A program made the translations under genes and the position numbers. 48,980 nt of DNA from Trueperaceae bacterium (GTDB lineage: Bacteria; Deinococcota; Deinococci; Deinococcales; Trueperaceae): the NCBI GenBank assembly GCA_002707365.1, contig PAMQ01000009.1:11189-60168 (forward strand), written 5' to 3'. The notes under the pieces were generated by a model. It saw only the letters and a program-made list of their open reading frames with translations. It ran no database searches and was not told the origin of the DNA. This document shows, in pieces, positions 23,857 to 33,667 of this stretch (position 1 is its first letter; each line of letters opens with the position of its first letter).

Positions 23857-25371
23857 ATGCTGAAAAAGCTTATTGTTACTGCAGCTTGTGGGGCCGTAGC
23901 GTCAGCCGCACTACCACCGCACACCATGTGGCCATTCGCTCTAGCGCTTGTACCACTTTTTGTGCTGGTGGCTCTTAGCAAGAGAACGCGCGAATCCTTC
24001 TGGCTCGGTTATGTCTTTGCCTTAGCATTTTTCACCCTTTATTTACTTTGGATCCCTTTAAGTTTTTCAAAAACCCTGGGTTCTAGTTTTTGGATAGCCT
24101 TCCCAATCATAGTTAACTGGTTAGCAATAATTTGGGGGAGCACTACAGCGCTCTGTCGTTGGGTAGCCGGTCCAGGTACGCGTACGCTTTGGGTTCTTCC
24201 CGCAGCTTGGGTCATTGTCGAATGGATTCGCGGTCAGGGGTATCTTGCCTTCCCCTGGGGTACCTTTGGATACATATGGCTTGACACACCTATCGCCCAA
24301 TTTGCAGACATTATAGGAGTGTATGGGCTTAGTCTCATTACAACTGTCCTAGCTGCCTTGTTAGCTATACCGTTTGTAAATACAACCTTGTCCTTTCGAT
24401 CAAAGCAGGGTTTATTCAGAATTCTAGTGCTACTTGTAATACCATTACTCTTTTGGGGAATTTTGTGGAATCTGGGCCTGACTCGTTCTAAGATAGCCTT
24501 CCCGAGTTCACCTGCAACAGCACTACTTGTCCAGGCGAATACTAATCCACTGGATCGAACAATTGGCTTTGAGAATGAAATGCTAATTCATAGAAACCTA
24601 ACCACTAAAAAGCTTTTGGCCAAGGACGCCCCCCAACTAGTAGTTTGGCCAGAAGGCGCAATTGGTGGATTAAATGTTGTTGGAAGTCTAGGAAAGGAAA
24701 ACCGGGAAGAAATTCAGGCAAGCGCGTTATCAAGTACATTTATTATAGGTGGCCGCACGCAGCATGAACGAGGTTCCTTTAATAGTGCCTACTCCCTTTC
24801 AAACGCAAGTATCGATGATCGATATGACAAGGTATTTCTTGTACCTTTTGGGGAAAGATGGCCACTAATAGATTCGGTCGCGTCAGTTTACCGAACAATA
24901 TTCAAAATACTAAATCTGCCATTTCTTCAAAACACATCACCGGGAATAATGGTACGTCCAATCAGCACCCAATTAGGACTCATTGGCGCCTACATATGTT
25001 ACGAGTCAGTATTTCCACAAGTTCAGCGCACCATGGTGCGCCAAGGAGCAAGGGTGCTCATCAACATCACTAACGACGCCTGGTTCAGTAGGGGTAACGG
25101 GGCTCAACAACATTTCGAGATGGGGAGGCTCCGAGCTATCGAAACTCGTCGTTATTTGCTTCGTGCTGGCAACGACGGCATAACAGCAGCAATTGACCCT
25201 TTTGGCACAATCGTGTCTCAACTACAACAGGGCATAACAGCCGCACTACCTGTTCGATTTGAACTTATCGAGCTAAAAACAGTGTGGGTCCGATACGGCC
25301 ACCTCTTTATCCCAGTAGTTCTGGCATATTTTATGTTAGCAAGCCTCCTCTTATGGATCCGAAGACATTAA
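23857..25371 (+). CDS. lnt: Apolipoprotein N-acyltransferase
   Basis: 504 residues. Moves an acyl chain from phospholipid to the N-terminal cysteine of diacylglyceryl lipoproteins, the last step of lipoprotein maturation. About six N-terminal membrane helices are followed by a periplasmic nitrilase-fold domain and a final helix (VVLAYFMLASLLLWI). The catalytic triad is Glu266 (WPEGAIGG), Lys325 (YDKVFLVPFGER) and Cys381 (YICYESVFP), matching E. coli E267-K335-C387. Presence of Lnt fits a diderm cell with triacylated lipoproteins. Leaderless-type promoter just upstream. Confidence 0.95.
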   Translation: MLKKLIVTAACGAVASAALPPHTMWPFALALVPLFVLVALSKRTRESFWLGYVFALAFFTLYLLWIPLSFSKTLGSSFWIAFPIIVNWLAIIWGSTTALCRWVAGPGTRTLWVLPAAWVIVEWIRGQGYLAFPWGTFGYIWLDTPIAQFADIIGVYGLSLITTVLAALLAIPFVNTTLSFRSKQGLFRILVLLVIPLLFWGILWNLGLTRSKIAFPSSPATALLVQANTNPLDRTIGFENEMLIHRNLTTKKLLAKDAPQLVVWPEGAIGGLNVVGSLGKENREEIQASALSSTFIIGGRTQHERGSFNSAYSLSNASIDDRYDKVFLVPFGERWPLIDSVASVYRTIFKILNLPFLQNTSPGIMVRPISTQLGLIGAYICYESVFPQVQRTMVRQGARVLINITNDAWFSRGNGAQQHFEMGRLRAIETRRYLLRAGNDGITAAIDPFGTIVSQLQQGITAALPVRFELIELKTVWVRYGHLFIPVVLAYFMLASLLLWIRRH

Positions 25372-25430
25372 ATTACCGATAGGTCACTCCCGGGCGTCGT
25401 TTACAGCACCTTATCTAACTGATGGAAGGC

Positions 25431-25436
25431 TATAAT
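25431..25436 (+). promoter_or_regulatory. TATAAT box of a leaderless trkA transcript
   Basis: A consensus TATAAT followed by 7 nt and the trkA ATG at 25444; the clearest example of the leaderless pattern in this window. Confidence 0.6.
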
Positions 25437-25443
25437 CTCGCTG

Positions 25444-26790
25444 ATGAATGTCTTAATCGTCGGTGGCGGAGAAATAGGCCTACAAATAGCCAGTGCCCTA
25501 CACGGTGCTCACAATATAACTGTGCTTGACGTTAAAGAGGCGCGAGAAAGCTTGTTGAGCCTAGACGTTCAATTCGTACAAGGAACAGGTAGCGACCCAG
25601 ATGACCTTAAGACGGCAGGAGCTGAACAAGCCGATGCGGTTATTGCAGCCACATCCAACGATGATGTGAATATACTTTCGTGTCTTGCTGCCAAAGGACT
25701 AGGCGCAAAGGAAACAATGGCGTTTGTTACAAGACAACGGTACGTCGACGCCTTTGCCTCGAAAGGGGCTATGGAATCGGTTGGGCTGGTTATTGATAGA
25801 ATCTTGTGGCCACAGCGGACACTTGCTAACCAGATCGTAGATATTGTTCGAGTTCCACGAGCGCTCGACAGCGCACACTTTGCTGGTGGCAGAATAAAAA
25901 TGCTTGAATACCGTTTGGAAAAAGGTGATCCATTTATCGGCCTACCCTTATCCAAAACCACTCCTCCCCAAAGCGTCCTAGTAGTTGGTTCGATTAGAGA
26001 AGACAGTTTTATCGTGCCCTCCGGCGATACGATCCTCCGCCCAGATGACAAAGTAATCTTTATGGGCACTTCAGAAAGTATGCGTCATATTGAGAAAAGA
26101 TTTGCGCCCCGTAAGCGGTCAACCAACTTAGCTATTGTTGGTGGGGGCAACGTAGGTTTCATGGTGGCCCAACAACTGCAAAACACCTCAACCAACATCA
26201 CTATTATTGAAGAAGAAGAGCGCCGTTGCGCACGCCTGGCTAACTGGCTCCCCAAGGCCCTTATCCTTCGAGGTGACGGCACCGATTTGGAACTTCTAGA
26301 GCAAGAACAAATTGAAGAAGCTGATGTTGTTGTTGCTGTAACGAATGATGACAGTAAGAATCTTTTGGTTTCAATGCTAGCGAAACAACTTGGCATTCCT
26401 AAAGTCGTTACTCGAGTTGGTCGCTCCCGCAATAGAAGATTATTTGAATGGGTTGGTATTGAAGCCCCACTTACCCCGCGCACCGCAGCTGTACAAGAGG
26501 TCCTCAATTGGCTCAAGGTAGACGAAGTAGACCATCTAGCCACAATAGAAAACCGGGCTGAAGTAATGGAAATATCCTACCCATACGAATGTAACGTAGG
26601 CAAAGTTCGTGATCTCGGCGCACCCGCCACAAGTTTAATAGGGGCTATCCTGCGTAGGGATAGAGTTATCATTCCAAACGGGGACACCACAATTCAGCAT
26701 GGTGACCACTTGTACATTGTTACCACCCCAGACAACGTGCCTTCTGTAAATGGTTGGCTGGCACAAAAACGCCAAGAGGTAGAGGCCTAA
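25444..26790 (+). CDS. trkA: Trk potassium uptake regulatory subunit TrkA
   Basis: 448 residues with two RCK repeats. Each has an NAD(H)-binding Rossmann unit (GGGEIGLQIA at 7-16; GGGNVGFMVA near 233) and a TrkA_C domain. It is a cytoplasmic ring that gates the TrkH channel in response to nucleotides. The aspartate/glutamate at the end of the second strand (VLDVKEA, IIEEEER) bind the ribose. trkH follows 35 nt later, so the pair forms one uptake unit. Confidence 0.95.
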   Translation: MNVLIVGGGEIGLQIASALHGAHNITVLDVKEARESLLSLDVQFVQGTGSDPDDLKTAGAEQADAVIAATSNDDVNILSCLAAKGLGAKETMAFVTRQRYVDAFASKGAMESVGLVIDRILWPQRTLANQIVDIVRVPRALDSAHFAGGRIKMLEYRLEKGDPFIGLPLSKTTPPQSVLVVGSIREDSFIVPSGDTILRPDDKVIFMGTSESMRHIEKRFAPRKRSTNLAIVGGGNVGFMVAQQLQNTSTNITIIEEEERRCARLANWLPKALILRGDGTDLELLEQEQIEEADVVVAVTNDDSKNLLVSMLAKQLGIPKVVTRVGRSRNRRLFEWVGIEAPLTPRTAAVQEVLNWLKVDEVDHLATIENRAEVMEISYPYECNVGKVRDLGAPATSLIGAILRRDRVIIPNGDTTIQHGDHLYIVTTPDNVPSVNGWLAQKRQEVEA

Positions 26791-26825
26791 CGTAGGGCCT
26801 GCCACAATAATGCTCTCGCAATCAC

Positions 26826-28292
26826 ATGAGTTCGAGGTACATTATTAGCGTGCGCGATCACTTCGCGCCCTACATAGTTGGGGCGAGCTTGATAAGCCTC
26901 GGTCTTTTCTCGATGCTCTTCACGCTAATTGCTTTTCTGCTTCAAGAACCCATCATTGGCTTCATAATCACCGGGGTATTTGGGGCGCTAATAGGTGGTT
27001 TACTCATTCGGCTGGGGAAGGCTAGCCCAGACCCTTCAAGGAGTGACGGTCTAACAGGGATTTTAGTGTTATGGCTTGCCCTTCCTATCTTTGGAGCTAT
27101 TCCTTACGCCGTGTCAGGAGGAATGTCTCCCCTTAACGCCCTGTTTGAATCAATGAGTGGGTTCACTGCGACTGGCGCTACTGTAATTACCGACTTCACT
27201 TCGATACCGTCTAGCCTGTTTTTGTGGCGATCGCTATCCCAATGGTTAGGTGGTATAGGGATAATCGTAATTTTCATTGCTGTATTTCCCCAACTCGCCA
27301 TAGCAGGGCGTCAACTTTTTTTTGCAGAATCTCCTGGCCCAACCGAAGAGCGCCTCACTCCCCGATTACGAACCACTGCTTACGCCGTATTGATAATTTA
27401 TGTAAGCCTTACTGTTCTCTGCGCTATAGCCTATTTGTTAGGAGGAATGTCGCTATTTGAGGCAATCAATCATGCTCTCACAACCGTAGCGGCGGGCGGA
27501 TTTAGTCCTAGTAGTGCAAGCTTTCAGCAAGCTAGTCCAGCCCTCACTTGGATCGCTATCACTTTCATGATTTTAGCGGGTACAAACTTTGCCCTACAAT
27601 ATAGGGCGCTCATTGGTCGCCCAAGAGATATTTGGCGTGATACGGAGTTCCGTGCTTACCTAATCATTATATTGGCTGCCGGAACCGCATTAACCGTCAT
27701 CCTTATTGGCAAATACGCCCCATTAGAAGCACTCCGCCATGGAATATTTCAAGCCGTCTCTATCCTCACCACCACCGGTTACGCCTCAACCGACTTTGCA
27801 GCGTGGCCGCTGCCCGCTCGAATGGTTCTAATGGTATTAATGTTTATTGGAGGCACCGCAGGAAGTGCCGCCGGAGGCATAAAAATCGTTCGCTGGCTAA
27901 TCATTGCTAGGCACACTGTACGGGAGGTCAAACTTTCTCTACACCCACGAGCCATACTACCGGTACGCTTAGGAGGCCGTATCATTCCTGAAGAGGTAAT
28001 GCGTTCGGTAATGGCTTTTACTACATTGTTTGTAGGCCTTTTCGCTGCCTCAACCATAGTCTTGGTATTTTTTGGTGCAGACCTTGTCACGTCTGTATCT
28101 GCTGCCATTGCAACTGTCGGGAACATAGGCCCAGGATTAGGCCTAGTAGGACCGCTCGCCCACTACGCAGATCTACATCCTGTAAGTCGTATCCTGCTTA
28201 TTTTTAATATGTACGCTGGGCGGTTAGAAGTTGTAACAGTATTCGTTGTCTTCACTAGCCGATGGTGGTTATCACCACTGTTCCGTAAATAA
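26826..28292 (+). CDS. trkH: Trk potassium uptake channel subunit TrkH
   Basis: 488 residues with four M1-P-M2 repeats of the SKT superfamily. Selectivity-filter turns are visible as TATGATVI, TVAAGGFS, LTTTGYAS and ATVGNIGPG, each with the conserved glycine. The N-terminal extra helices (VGASLISLGLFSML, PIIGFIITGVFGALIGGLLI) separate TrkH from the shorter KtrB. It moves K+ across the inner membrane together with TrkA. No Shine-Dalgarno sequence is evident before the ATG. Confidence 0.93.
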   Translation: MSSRYIISVRDHFAPYIVGASLISLGLFSMLFTLIAFLLQEPIIGFIITGVFGALIGGLLIRLGKASPDPSRSDGLTGILVLWLALPIFGAIPYAVSGGMSPLNALFESMSGFTATGATVITDFTSIPSSLFLWRSLSQWLGGIGIIVIFIAVFPQLAIAGRQLFFAESPGPTEERLTPRLRTTAYAVLIIYVSLTVLCAIAYLLGGMSLFEAINHALTTVAAGGFSPSSASFQQASPALTWIAITFMILAGTNFALQYRALIGRPRDIWRDTEFRAYLIIILAAGTALTVILIGKYAPLEALRHGIFQAVSILTTTGYASTDFAAWPLPARMVLMVLMFIGGTAGSAAGGIKIVRWLIIARHTVREVKLSLHPRAILPVRLGGRIIPEEVMRSVMAFTTLFVGLFAASTIVLVFFGADLVTSVSAAIATVGNIGPGLGLVGPLAHYADLHPVSRILLIFNMYAGRLEVVTVFVVFTSRWWLSPLFRK

Positions 28293-28301
28293 CACCGCTA
28301 A

Positions 28302-28339
28302 GTTAGTCAGGAGTGGATCGAAAAACCTCCTGAAACCTA
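28302..28339 (+). terminator. Hairpin downstream of trkH
   Basis: CAGGAG (28308-28313) pairs with CTCCTG (28327-28332), and the flanking GTTAG/CTAAC can extend the stem across a bulge. No T-run follows, so terminator function is uncertain. It is 9 nt past the trkH stop. Confidence 0.35.
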
Positions 28340-28463
28340 ACCAGCGTATAATAAAATATATAACCTAATACGAACTAAATCGATTAACAAACCCACCCCA
28401 AGCCCGCAGGCTATAGTAGCTTTACTTCGGTACAATCAACCTGGCAAAGCGATAAGAGGAGAA

Positions 28464-30410
28464 ATGATGCCTGAGCGAATCGAATCAGTCTTACAGGAAG
28501 ATCGTCGTTTTAGCCCGACTGAGGAGTTTCGTGCAAGCGCGCGTCTAAAAAACCATGAGGACTACGACCGACTCTATAGATTATCTTTAAACAAACCAGA
28601 GGAATTTTGGGGATCTATAGCTAAGGAACTTCATTGGTTTGAGGCTTGGCACCACGTAGCTGAATGGAAAGAACCATTTGCCAAGTGGTTTGTAGGTGGA
28701 AAAACGAACCTGTCGTATAACTGCCTGGACCACCAGATTGCAAAAGGCCTAGGGAACAAGGTAGCCTTCTTTTTCGAAGGAGAGCCTGGAGACAAGCGCA
28801 CAATTACATTTAATCAAATGCATGAGGAAGTCAGTAGATTTGCTAATGCACTAAAGAGTAAAGGAATAATTAAGGGAGATCGGGTCGCTATCTATATGCC
28901 AATGATCCCAGAAGCTGCTATCGCTATGCTTGCATGTGTGCGGATAGGTGCTACCCATTCTGTAATCTTCGGTGGTTTCAGTGCCCAGGCTCTAGCTGAC
29001 CGTATCTTAGACGGCGAAGTGAAAGCCGTAGTAACTGCAGACGGAGGTTATCGTCGCGGTAAGGTCCTCCCATTAAAACCAGCAGTTGACGAAGCCCTAG
29101 CTTCGTGTCCGATGGTAGAAACAGTGTTTGTGGTCCGCAGAGCTGGCAACAGCGTCACCCTGAGATCAGGTCGGGATCATTGGTACCACGAAGTTATAGC
29201 TAAAGCCGACAACAAATGTCCCGCCGAACCAGTTGATTCTGAACATCCTTTGTTTATTCTTTATACATCAGGCTCAACAGGCAAACCAAAAGGAGTGCAA
29301 CACACTACAGGTGGTTACCAAACCTATACTTACTTGACCAGCCGCTATGTTTTTGACCTAAGGGACAACGACGTCTTCTGGTGCACGGCGGATGTGGGGT
29401 GGATCACTGGACACAGCTACATTGTCTATGGCCCAATGATGAATGGCGCAACACAAGTAATGTACGAGGGTGTACCCACTCACCCTGGCCCAGATCGGTT
29501 TTGGGAGTTAGTGGCCCGTTACCGGGTAACAGTATTCTATACAGCCCCAACCGCTATCCGGTCCCTTATGAAACTCGGGAAAGAACACCCGGCTAAACAT
29601 GACCTCAGTAGCCTTCGCCTGTTGGGTACGGTGGGGGAACCAATTAACCCCGAAGCTTGGATATGGTACCGGGAAGTCATTGGGGGTGCCCGTTGCCCTA
29701 TCGTGGATACTTGGTGGCAAACCGAAACAGGCGGAATAATGATCACGACGCTCCCAGGGATCCACGACATGAAACCTGGTTCTGCAGGACTACCGTTCTT
29801 TGGGATTGAACCTATTATTGTCGACGCAACTGGAAACAAGCAAGATTCAGGTTCAGGCGGTTTCCTAGTAATACGTCGTCCTTGGCCTTCAATGTTACGA
29901 ACCATTTATGGCGACGATGAACGCTACAGCAAAACGTATTGGGGTGAGGTGCCCCACGTCTATTTTGCTGGTGATGGAGCCCGCCTCGATGAAGATGGTT
30001 ACTTCTGGATCATGGGTCGTGTTGACGATGTCGTAAATGTTAGTGGACACAGACTCGGAACAATGGAAATTGAGTCTGCCCTTGTATCGCATGCGACAGT
30101 AGCTGAAGCTGCAGTAGTTGGACGCCCTGACGAAACCAAAGGCCAGGCTTTAGTAGCGTTTGTAACGGTCGATGATAGTCATCATGATTCTATTACCCTT
30201 GCAGAGGACCTCAGGAACCACGTGGCAAATGAAATCGGTGCAATAGCTAAACCTGACGATATACGAATAGCGAAAGGTCTCCCGAAGACTCGCAGTGGCA
30301 AAATCATGCGGCGATTGCTTCGCAACATTGCTGCTGGGGAAGATCTTAGCGGGGACATCTCTACTCTCGAAGATCACAATGTCGTTGAAGATCTTATGCG
30401 AAAGGACTAA
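28464..30410 (+). CDS. acs: Acetyl-CoA synthetase (AMP-forming)
   Basis: 648 residues, the full-length family size. Activates acetate to acetyl-CoA through acetyl-AMP. Motifs: A3 loop [12 protein letters not shown] near 270, [12 protein letters not shown], the acyl-pocket [10 protein letters not shown], hinge [13 protein letters not shown] near 520, and A10 motif [10 protein letters not shown] near 615, whose lysine is usually acetylated to switch the enzyme off. AGAGGAGA precedes the first ATG. Lone gene, with trkH upstream and a convergent dehydratase downstream. Confidence 0.97.
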   Translation: MMPERIESVLQEDRRFSPTEEFRASARLKNHEDYDRLYRLSLNKPEEFWGSIAKELHWFEAWHHVAEWKEPFAKWFVGGKTNLSYNCLDHQIAKGLGNKVAFFFEGEPGDKRTITFNQMHEEVSRFANALKSKGIIKGDRVAIYMPMIPEAAIAMLACVRIGATHSVIFGGFSAQALADRILDGEVKAVVTADGGYRRGKVLPLKPAVDEALASCPMVETVFVVRRAGNSVTLRSGRDHWYHEVIAKADNKCPAEPVDSEHPLFILYTSGSTGKPKGVQHTTGGYQTYTYLTSRYVFDLRDNDVFWCTADVGWITGHSYIVYGPMMNGATQVMYEGVPTHPGPDRFWELVARYRVTVFYTAPTAIRSLMKLGKEHPAKHDLSSLRLLGTVGEPINPEAWIWYREVIGGARCPIVDTWWQTETGGIMITTLPGIHDMKPGSAGLPFFGIEPIIVDATGNKQDSGSGGFLVIRRPWPSMLRTIYGDDERYSKTYWGEVPHVYFAGDGARLDEDGYFWIMGRVDDVVNVSGHRLGTMEIESALVSHATVAEAAVVGRPDETKGQALVAFVTVDDSHHDSITLAEDLRNHVANEIGAIAKPDDIRIAKGLPKTRSGKIMRRLLRNIAAGEDLSGDISTLEDHNVVEDLMRKD

Positions 30411-30551
30411 GAAAGCTTTCGGCTGTGGTTCCCCTAATTAATCTGGCTGCGGATCAATAACTCAGAATGAAATTGGGCTATAAAAACTCGTTAGCAAAAT
30501 GCTTATCCTTGGGGAGCAACGCCAATTATTAAAGTAAGTACCTCGTATAAC

Positions 30552-31526
30552 TTAAGAGACGGCTCTTTTTAGATTGTCCGGATCAATATTGCCACCACAT
30601 AAAACCACCACCACGCAGCTTCCTTTGATAGACTCACGCCGCTTTAGGAGTGAAGCAACGGCTACAGCAGCAGCACCCTCGATGGGCATTCCGTGGCAGT
30701 CAATAAACAAACGTAGGGCTTCAATTATTTCCTTCTCACGTACTGTCTCTAGGTCAGGAACTAATTCTCGACAGAGGTCAAAGGTGATTGATCCTGATTC
30801 GATTCCACCCGCAGTACCGTCAGAAATAGTTTCCTTTGAAGTGATTTGAAGGAGGCGCCCCTTGCGTAAAGAGGAAACCATTACAGCTGAATTTTCTGGC
30901 GAGCAGCCGATCATGTTGATGCCAGGGTTCGACCTGGTGAGATAGGCCCCCATACCAGATATAAGACCGCCACCACCTACGGCCACAAATATGGTGTCAG
31001 CCTCTGGTAGACGACGGTAAATCTCGCAACCCACAGTACCCTGACCTACAAGGACGTCCGGGTCGTTATAAGGGGACACATAGTGCGATCCGATAGCCGC
31101 AGCATACTTTCTAGCATGCACCTCTGCCTGAACTCCATCAACCCCCTGCTCGCGAACATTTCCACCTAATCTGCGCATATGGTCCACCTTAATTGGCGAG
31201 CTGTCTACAGGAACAAAAATGGTGGCTCTGACCCCTAACCGGTTACTAACGCAGGCTATAGCAATCCCATGATTTCCAGTAGAGGCAGTTACAACACCTC
31301 GGCACCTTTCTTCTTCGCTGAGGCTAAGTAGAGCATTCGTCGCACCCCGCACCTTAAACGAACTAGTGCGCTGAAGATTTTCATACTTGAAAAACACACG
31401 AGCTTCGCATAGCTCTCCGAATTTTGGCGAGATCTTTAGAGGCGTATCTAGCACGTATGGTCTGATTCTAGATTCGGTGCGTGATACAGCCTCGCCAACT
31501 TCTACCAGAGATAAGCTATTATTCAT
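30552..31526 (-). CDS. Threonine/serine dehydratase-like PLP enzyme (no ACT domain)
   Basis: 324 residues of fold-type II PLP enzyme. The PLP lysine is in SSFKVRGA near 57, the substrate loop is TASTGNHGIA, and the phosphate loop is GGGGLISG. The C-terminus lacks the ACT regulatory domain of biosynthetic IlvA, so it is closer to catabolic TdcB or serine racemase. Likely products are 2-oxobutyrate or pyruvate plus ammonia; racemase activity is possible. Its ATG overlaps the end of the upstream aminotransferase by 4 nt (ATGA), so the two are translated together. Confidence 0.85.
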   Translation of the reverse strand: MNNSLSLVEVGEAVSRTESRIRPYVLDTPLKISPKFGELCEARVFFKYENLQRTSSFKVRGATNALLSLSEEERCRGVVTASTGNHGIAIACVSNRLGVRATIFVPVDSSPIKVDHMRRLGGNVREQGVDGVQAEVHARKYAAAIGSHYVSPYNDPDVLVGQGTVGCEIYRRLPEADTIFVAVGGGGLISGMGAYLTRSNPGINMIGCSPENSAVMVSSLRKGRLLQITSKETISDGTAGGIESGSITFDLCRELVPDLETVREKEIIEALRLFIDCHGMPIEGAAAVAVASLLKRRESIKGSCVVVVLCGGNIDPDNLKRAVS

Positions 31527-32668
31527 TCAGACTTGCCTTCGGTTTCAACTAATTCCTTCATCAGAGTACTTACCCGATTTAAGCCGGCTATCAAATTGTC
31601 GCGAGGGAGACCAAAGCTAACGCGAAGGAATTCATCCATACCGAAATGATCACCCGGGACGATTAGTACACTCTGCTCATTTCTCAGTTTATCGGCTAAC
31701 TTTGAAGAGTTGATTTTTAATCCATAATGCAAAAAAGCGATGGCTGCTGCCTGGGGAGCTGTAACCTGAATAATGTTCCCCTGATCTTCTAGCCAGTTTT
31801 CAAGAAGGGACCAACCTCGACGAATGTAACCTCTTGTACGTTCGAGGATTACCGGCCAAACATCAGGAGAGAGTGCGAAGGACGCTATTTTATTCGCCAT
31901 CATGGTAGCTGCCAAGGTTATGTATTCGTGTTGTTCCCAAGCGCGTTCCAGCATTTTCGGTGGTCCTAGTAACCAACCGATACGAAGACCAGGCATCCCG
32001 TATGCCTTGCTCATACTACCTGTCGCCAAAACACGGTCATATTGCCCATAAAAGCTAGGGGACATCTCAGCCTCCAGGCGTTCCGCACCTCGATAAACTT
32101 CATCGGCCAATATCCAGGCCCCGACCCTATCGGCGATCGCCACCACTGCCGCCATCTCTTTTTCGCTCAATATCTTGCCAGTTGGGTTATTAGGATTGCA
32201 AACTACAATAACTTTTGTATCAGTTGTAACCTGCTCTTCGAGTTCAGTTAAATCAGGAGCCCAACTGTTTTCTTCTAGGAGTCGAAACGTCTTCAAATTA
32301 AAATTGTAGTCCTTAGCCAAACCCCAAATCTGCATGTAATTTGGAAGCATAAGCACCATCTCTTGCCCGGGCTCTAGCAACGAACGGGTTGCAATGAAAT
32401 TAGCCTCAATGCCGCCAACAGTTACTAAGACGTTTTCTTCCCTTGCCCCTTCATAGAGGTTAGCTATACGAGATCGTAATTCGGGAAGCCCATTAACATG
32501 TGGGTAATTTAGGCTCGAGTCGAGGAGGGCTGCAAGCTCGTCAGGGTGTTCCTTATACAGTTCTCGTAAGTAAATTGGGTGTACTCCACTTTCGGAAAGA
32601 TTGTAGTCGACTTTTTGTTCGTACTTCGACATCATCCTCTCCATCAAGAACGGTTTAAATCTACTCAC
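31523..32668 (-). CDS. Class I/II PLP-dependent aminotransferase
   Basis: 381 residues, fold-type I. The Schiff-base lysine is in GSMSKAYGMPGLRIGW, and the cofactor contacts are CNPNNPTGK and ADEVYRG. The N-terminus (ERMMSKYEQKVDYNLSESGV) marks a subgroup I recognise only as general aminotransferases; amino-acid substrate unknown. I moved the start from GTG 32689 to GTG 32668: GGAG lies 6 nt before the second and within the longer frame, and residues before it are not family-like. Translationally coupled to the dehydratase behind it. Confidence 0.85.
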   Translation of the reverse strand: MSRFKPFLMERMMSKYEQKVDYNLSESGVHPIYLRELYKEHPDELAALLDSSLNYPHVNGLPELRSRIANLYEGAREENVLVTVGGIEANFIATRSLLEPGQEMVLMLPNYMQIWGLAKDYNFNLKTFRLLEENSWAPDLTELEEQVTTDTKVIVVCNPNNPTGKILSEKEMAAVVAIADRVGAWILADEVYRGAERLEAEMSPSFYGQYDRVLATGSMSKAYGMPGLRIGWLLGPPKMLERAWEQHEYITLAATMMANKIASFALSPDVWPVILERTRGYIRRGWSLLENWLEDQGNIIQVTAPQAAAIAFLHYGLKINSSKLADKLRNEQSVLIVPGDHFGMDEFLRVSFGLPRDNLIAGLNRVSTLMKELVETEGKSE

Positions 32669-32746
32669 TAGTTGCTCCTTTTTTCTCACAATACCCCCTA
32701 GCGTATGTCAATAAAGTGTTAGATGTTTAGCTGAGAGGACTCAAGA

Positions 32747-33253
32747 TTGATAGGATACCCTGTGATTTCAAGTTTACGGATCGGCTTCGGCGAAGATTCT
32801 CACCGGCTGGTTTCTACCCGGCGATTAGTAATCGGTGGGGTAGATATTCCTAACAGTCCACATGGGGCAGAAGCGGTCAGCGACGGCGATGTTTTGCTAC
32901 ACGCTTTAGCCGACTCTCTTCTTTCGAGTTTTTCCGAGGGGGATATTGGCGACCTCTTCCCACCTTGTGACTCAAATTCGATTGGCTTAAGTAGCAAAAC
33001 AATCCTTGCGGCCGTACTAAAATACCTAAGGTCCAATCACGGTTACTTTACGATTAATAATCTTGCCGGTACAGTAACTATTGATAAACCTAAACTTGGG
33101 CCCCATCGTTTAGCTATTCGGGAACAGATTGCATCGCTAACAAACATAAATCCCTCGCAAGTAGGTGTGACTTTCAAAACTAGTGAAGGGTTAAGCCCCG
33201 ATCACGTCCAAGCCCGAGTTTCTGTGCTAATAGCGACCAGCACGGAACCATAA
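32747..33253 (+). CDS. ispF: 2-C-methyl-D-erythritol 2,4-cyclodiphosphate synthase
   Basis: 168 residues. Fifth step of the MEP isoprenoid pathway, forming the cyclic diphosphate with release of CMP. Zinc ligands are Asp17 and His19 (GEDSHRL) and His52 (SDGDVLLHA). GDIGDLFPP and KTSEGL are the other signature segments. It starts with TTG; GAGAGGA ends 7 nt before it. Divergent from the aminotransferase. Supplies precursors that the polyprenyl synthase at 43662 uses. Confidence 0.96.
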   Translation: MIGYPVISSLRIGFGEDSHRLVSTRRLVIGGVDIPNSPHGAEAVSDGDVLLHALADSLLSSFSEGDIGDLFPPCDSNSIGLSSKTILAAVLKYLRSNHGYFTINNLAGTVTIDKPKLGPHRLAIREQIASLTNINPSQVGVTFKTSEGLSPDHVQARVSVLIATSTEP

Positions 33254-33349
33254 CGCTACACCATAAACTAACAATTAATCATCACGTTTCAGAGTAGCTA
33301 TAAGAGTTTTCGCCGCTTAATATCCTCAGAATATAATTTTAGAGGGGCC

Positions 33350-33667
33350 TTACGCCTCCTGATAAATCACAATCAACCGGTCACCTTGAACCTCTGTATG
33401 GTAGATTCGGACTTTTTTCACAGCAGGCAAGGTCGGACGACCAGTGTGAAGATCAAACCGGGCTCCATGACGATCACACTTGACGGCTCCTTCGAGAAGA
33501 TCACCGTCATGAAGTATCCCATTGTCATGGGTACAACGATCCTCAAGGGCAAAGTACTCGCCTCGCTGTTTTACAATCAACACTTCTGAACCGTTCACCT
33601 TGGTGCCAGTCATGGTTCCTTCAGCAAAATCTGAAGTAGCTCCTACATCTATTCGCCCTTCAGTCAT
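33350..33667 (-). CDS. Rieske-type [2Fe-2S] ferredoxin in the suf operon
   Basis: 105 residues. Cluster ligands are Cys45/His47 (CTHDNG) and Cys64/His67 (CDRHGARFD), so the Rieske CxH...CxxH set is complete. Its small size and lack of membrane helix make it a soluble ferredoxin like those that feed ring-hydroxylating oxygenases; in several genomes such a gene sits at the end of a suf operon. ATGA overlap with sufD (4 nt) shows coupled translation. It may donate electrons for cluster assembly; this is inference. Confidence 0.9.
   Translation of the reverse strand: MTEGRIDVGATSDFAEGTMTGTKVNGSEVLIVKQRGEYFALEDRCTHDNGILHDGDLLEGAVKCDRHGARFDLHTGRPTLPAVKKVRIYHTEVQGDRLIVIYQEA

Noticed and set aside
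25569-26543. Long minus-strand frames opposite trkA
   Set aside because: They mirror trkA codons and lack family features; trkA itself is unmistakable.
32669-32689. Upstream GTG start of the aminotransferase
   Set aside because: The ribosome-binding GGAG lies inside this extension and serves the GTG at 32668.
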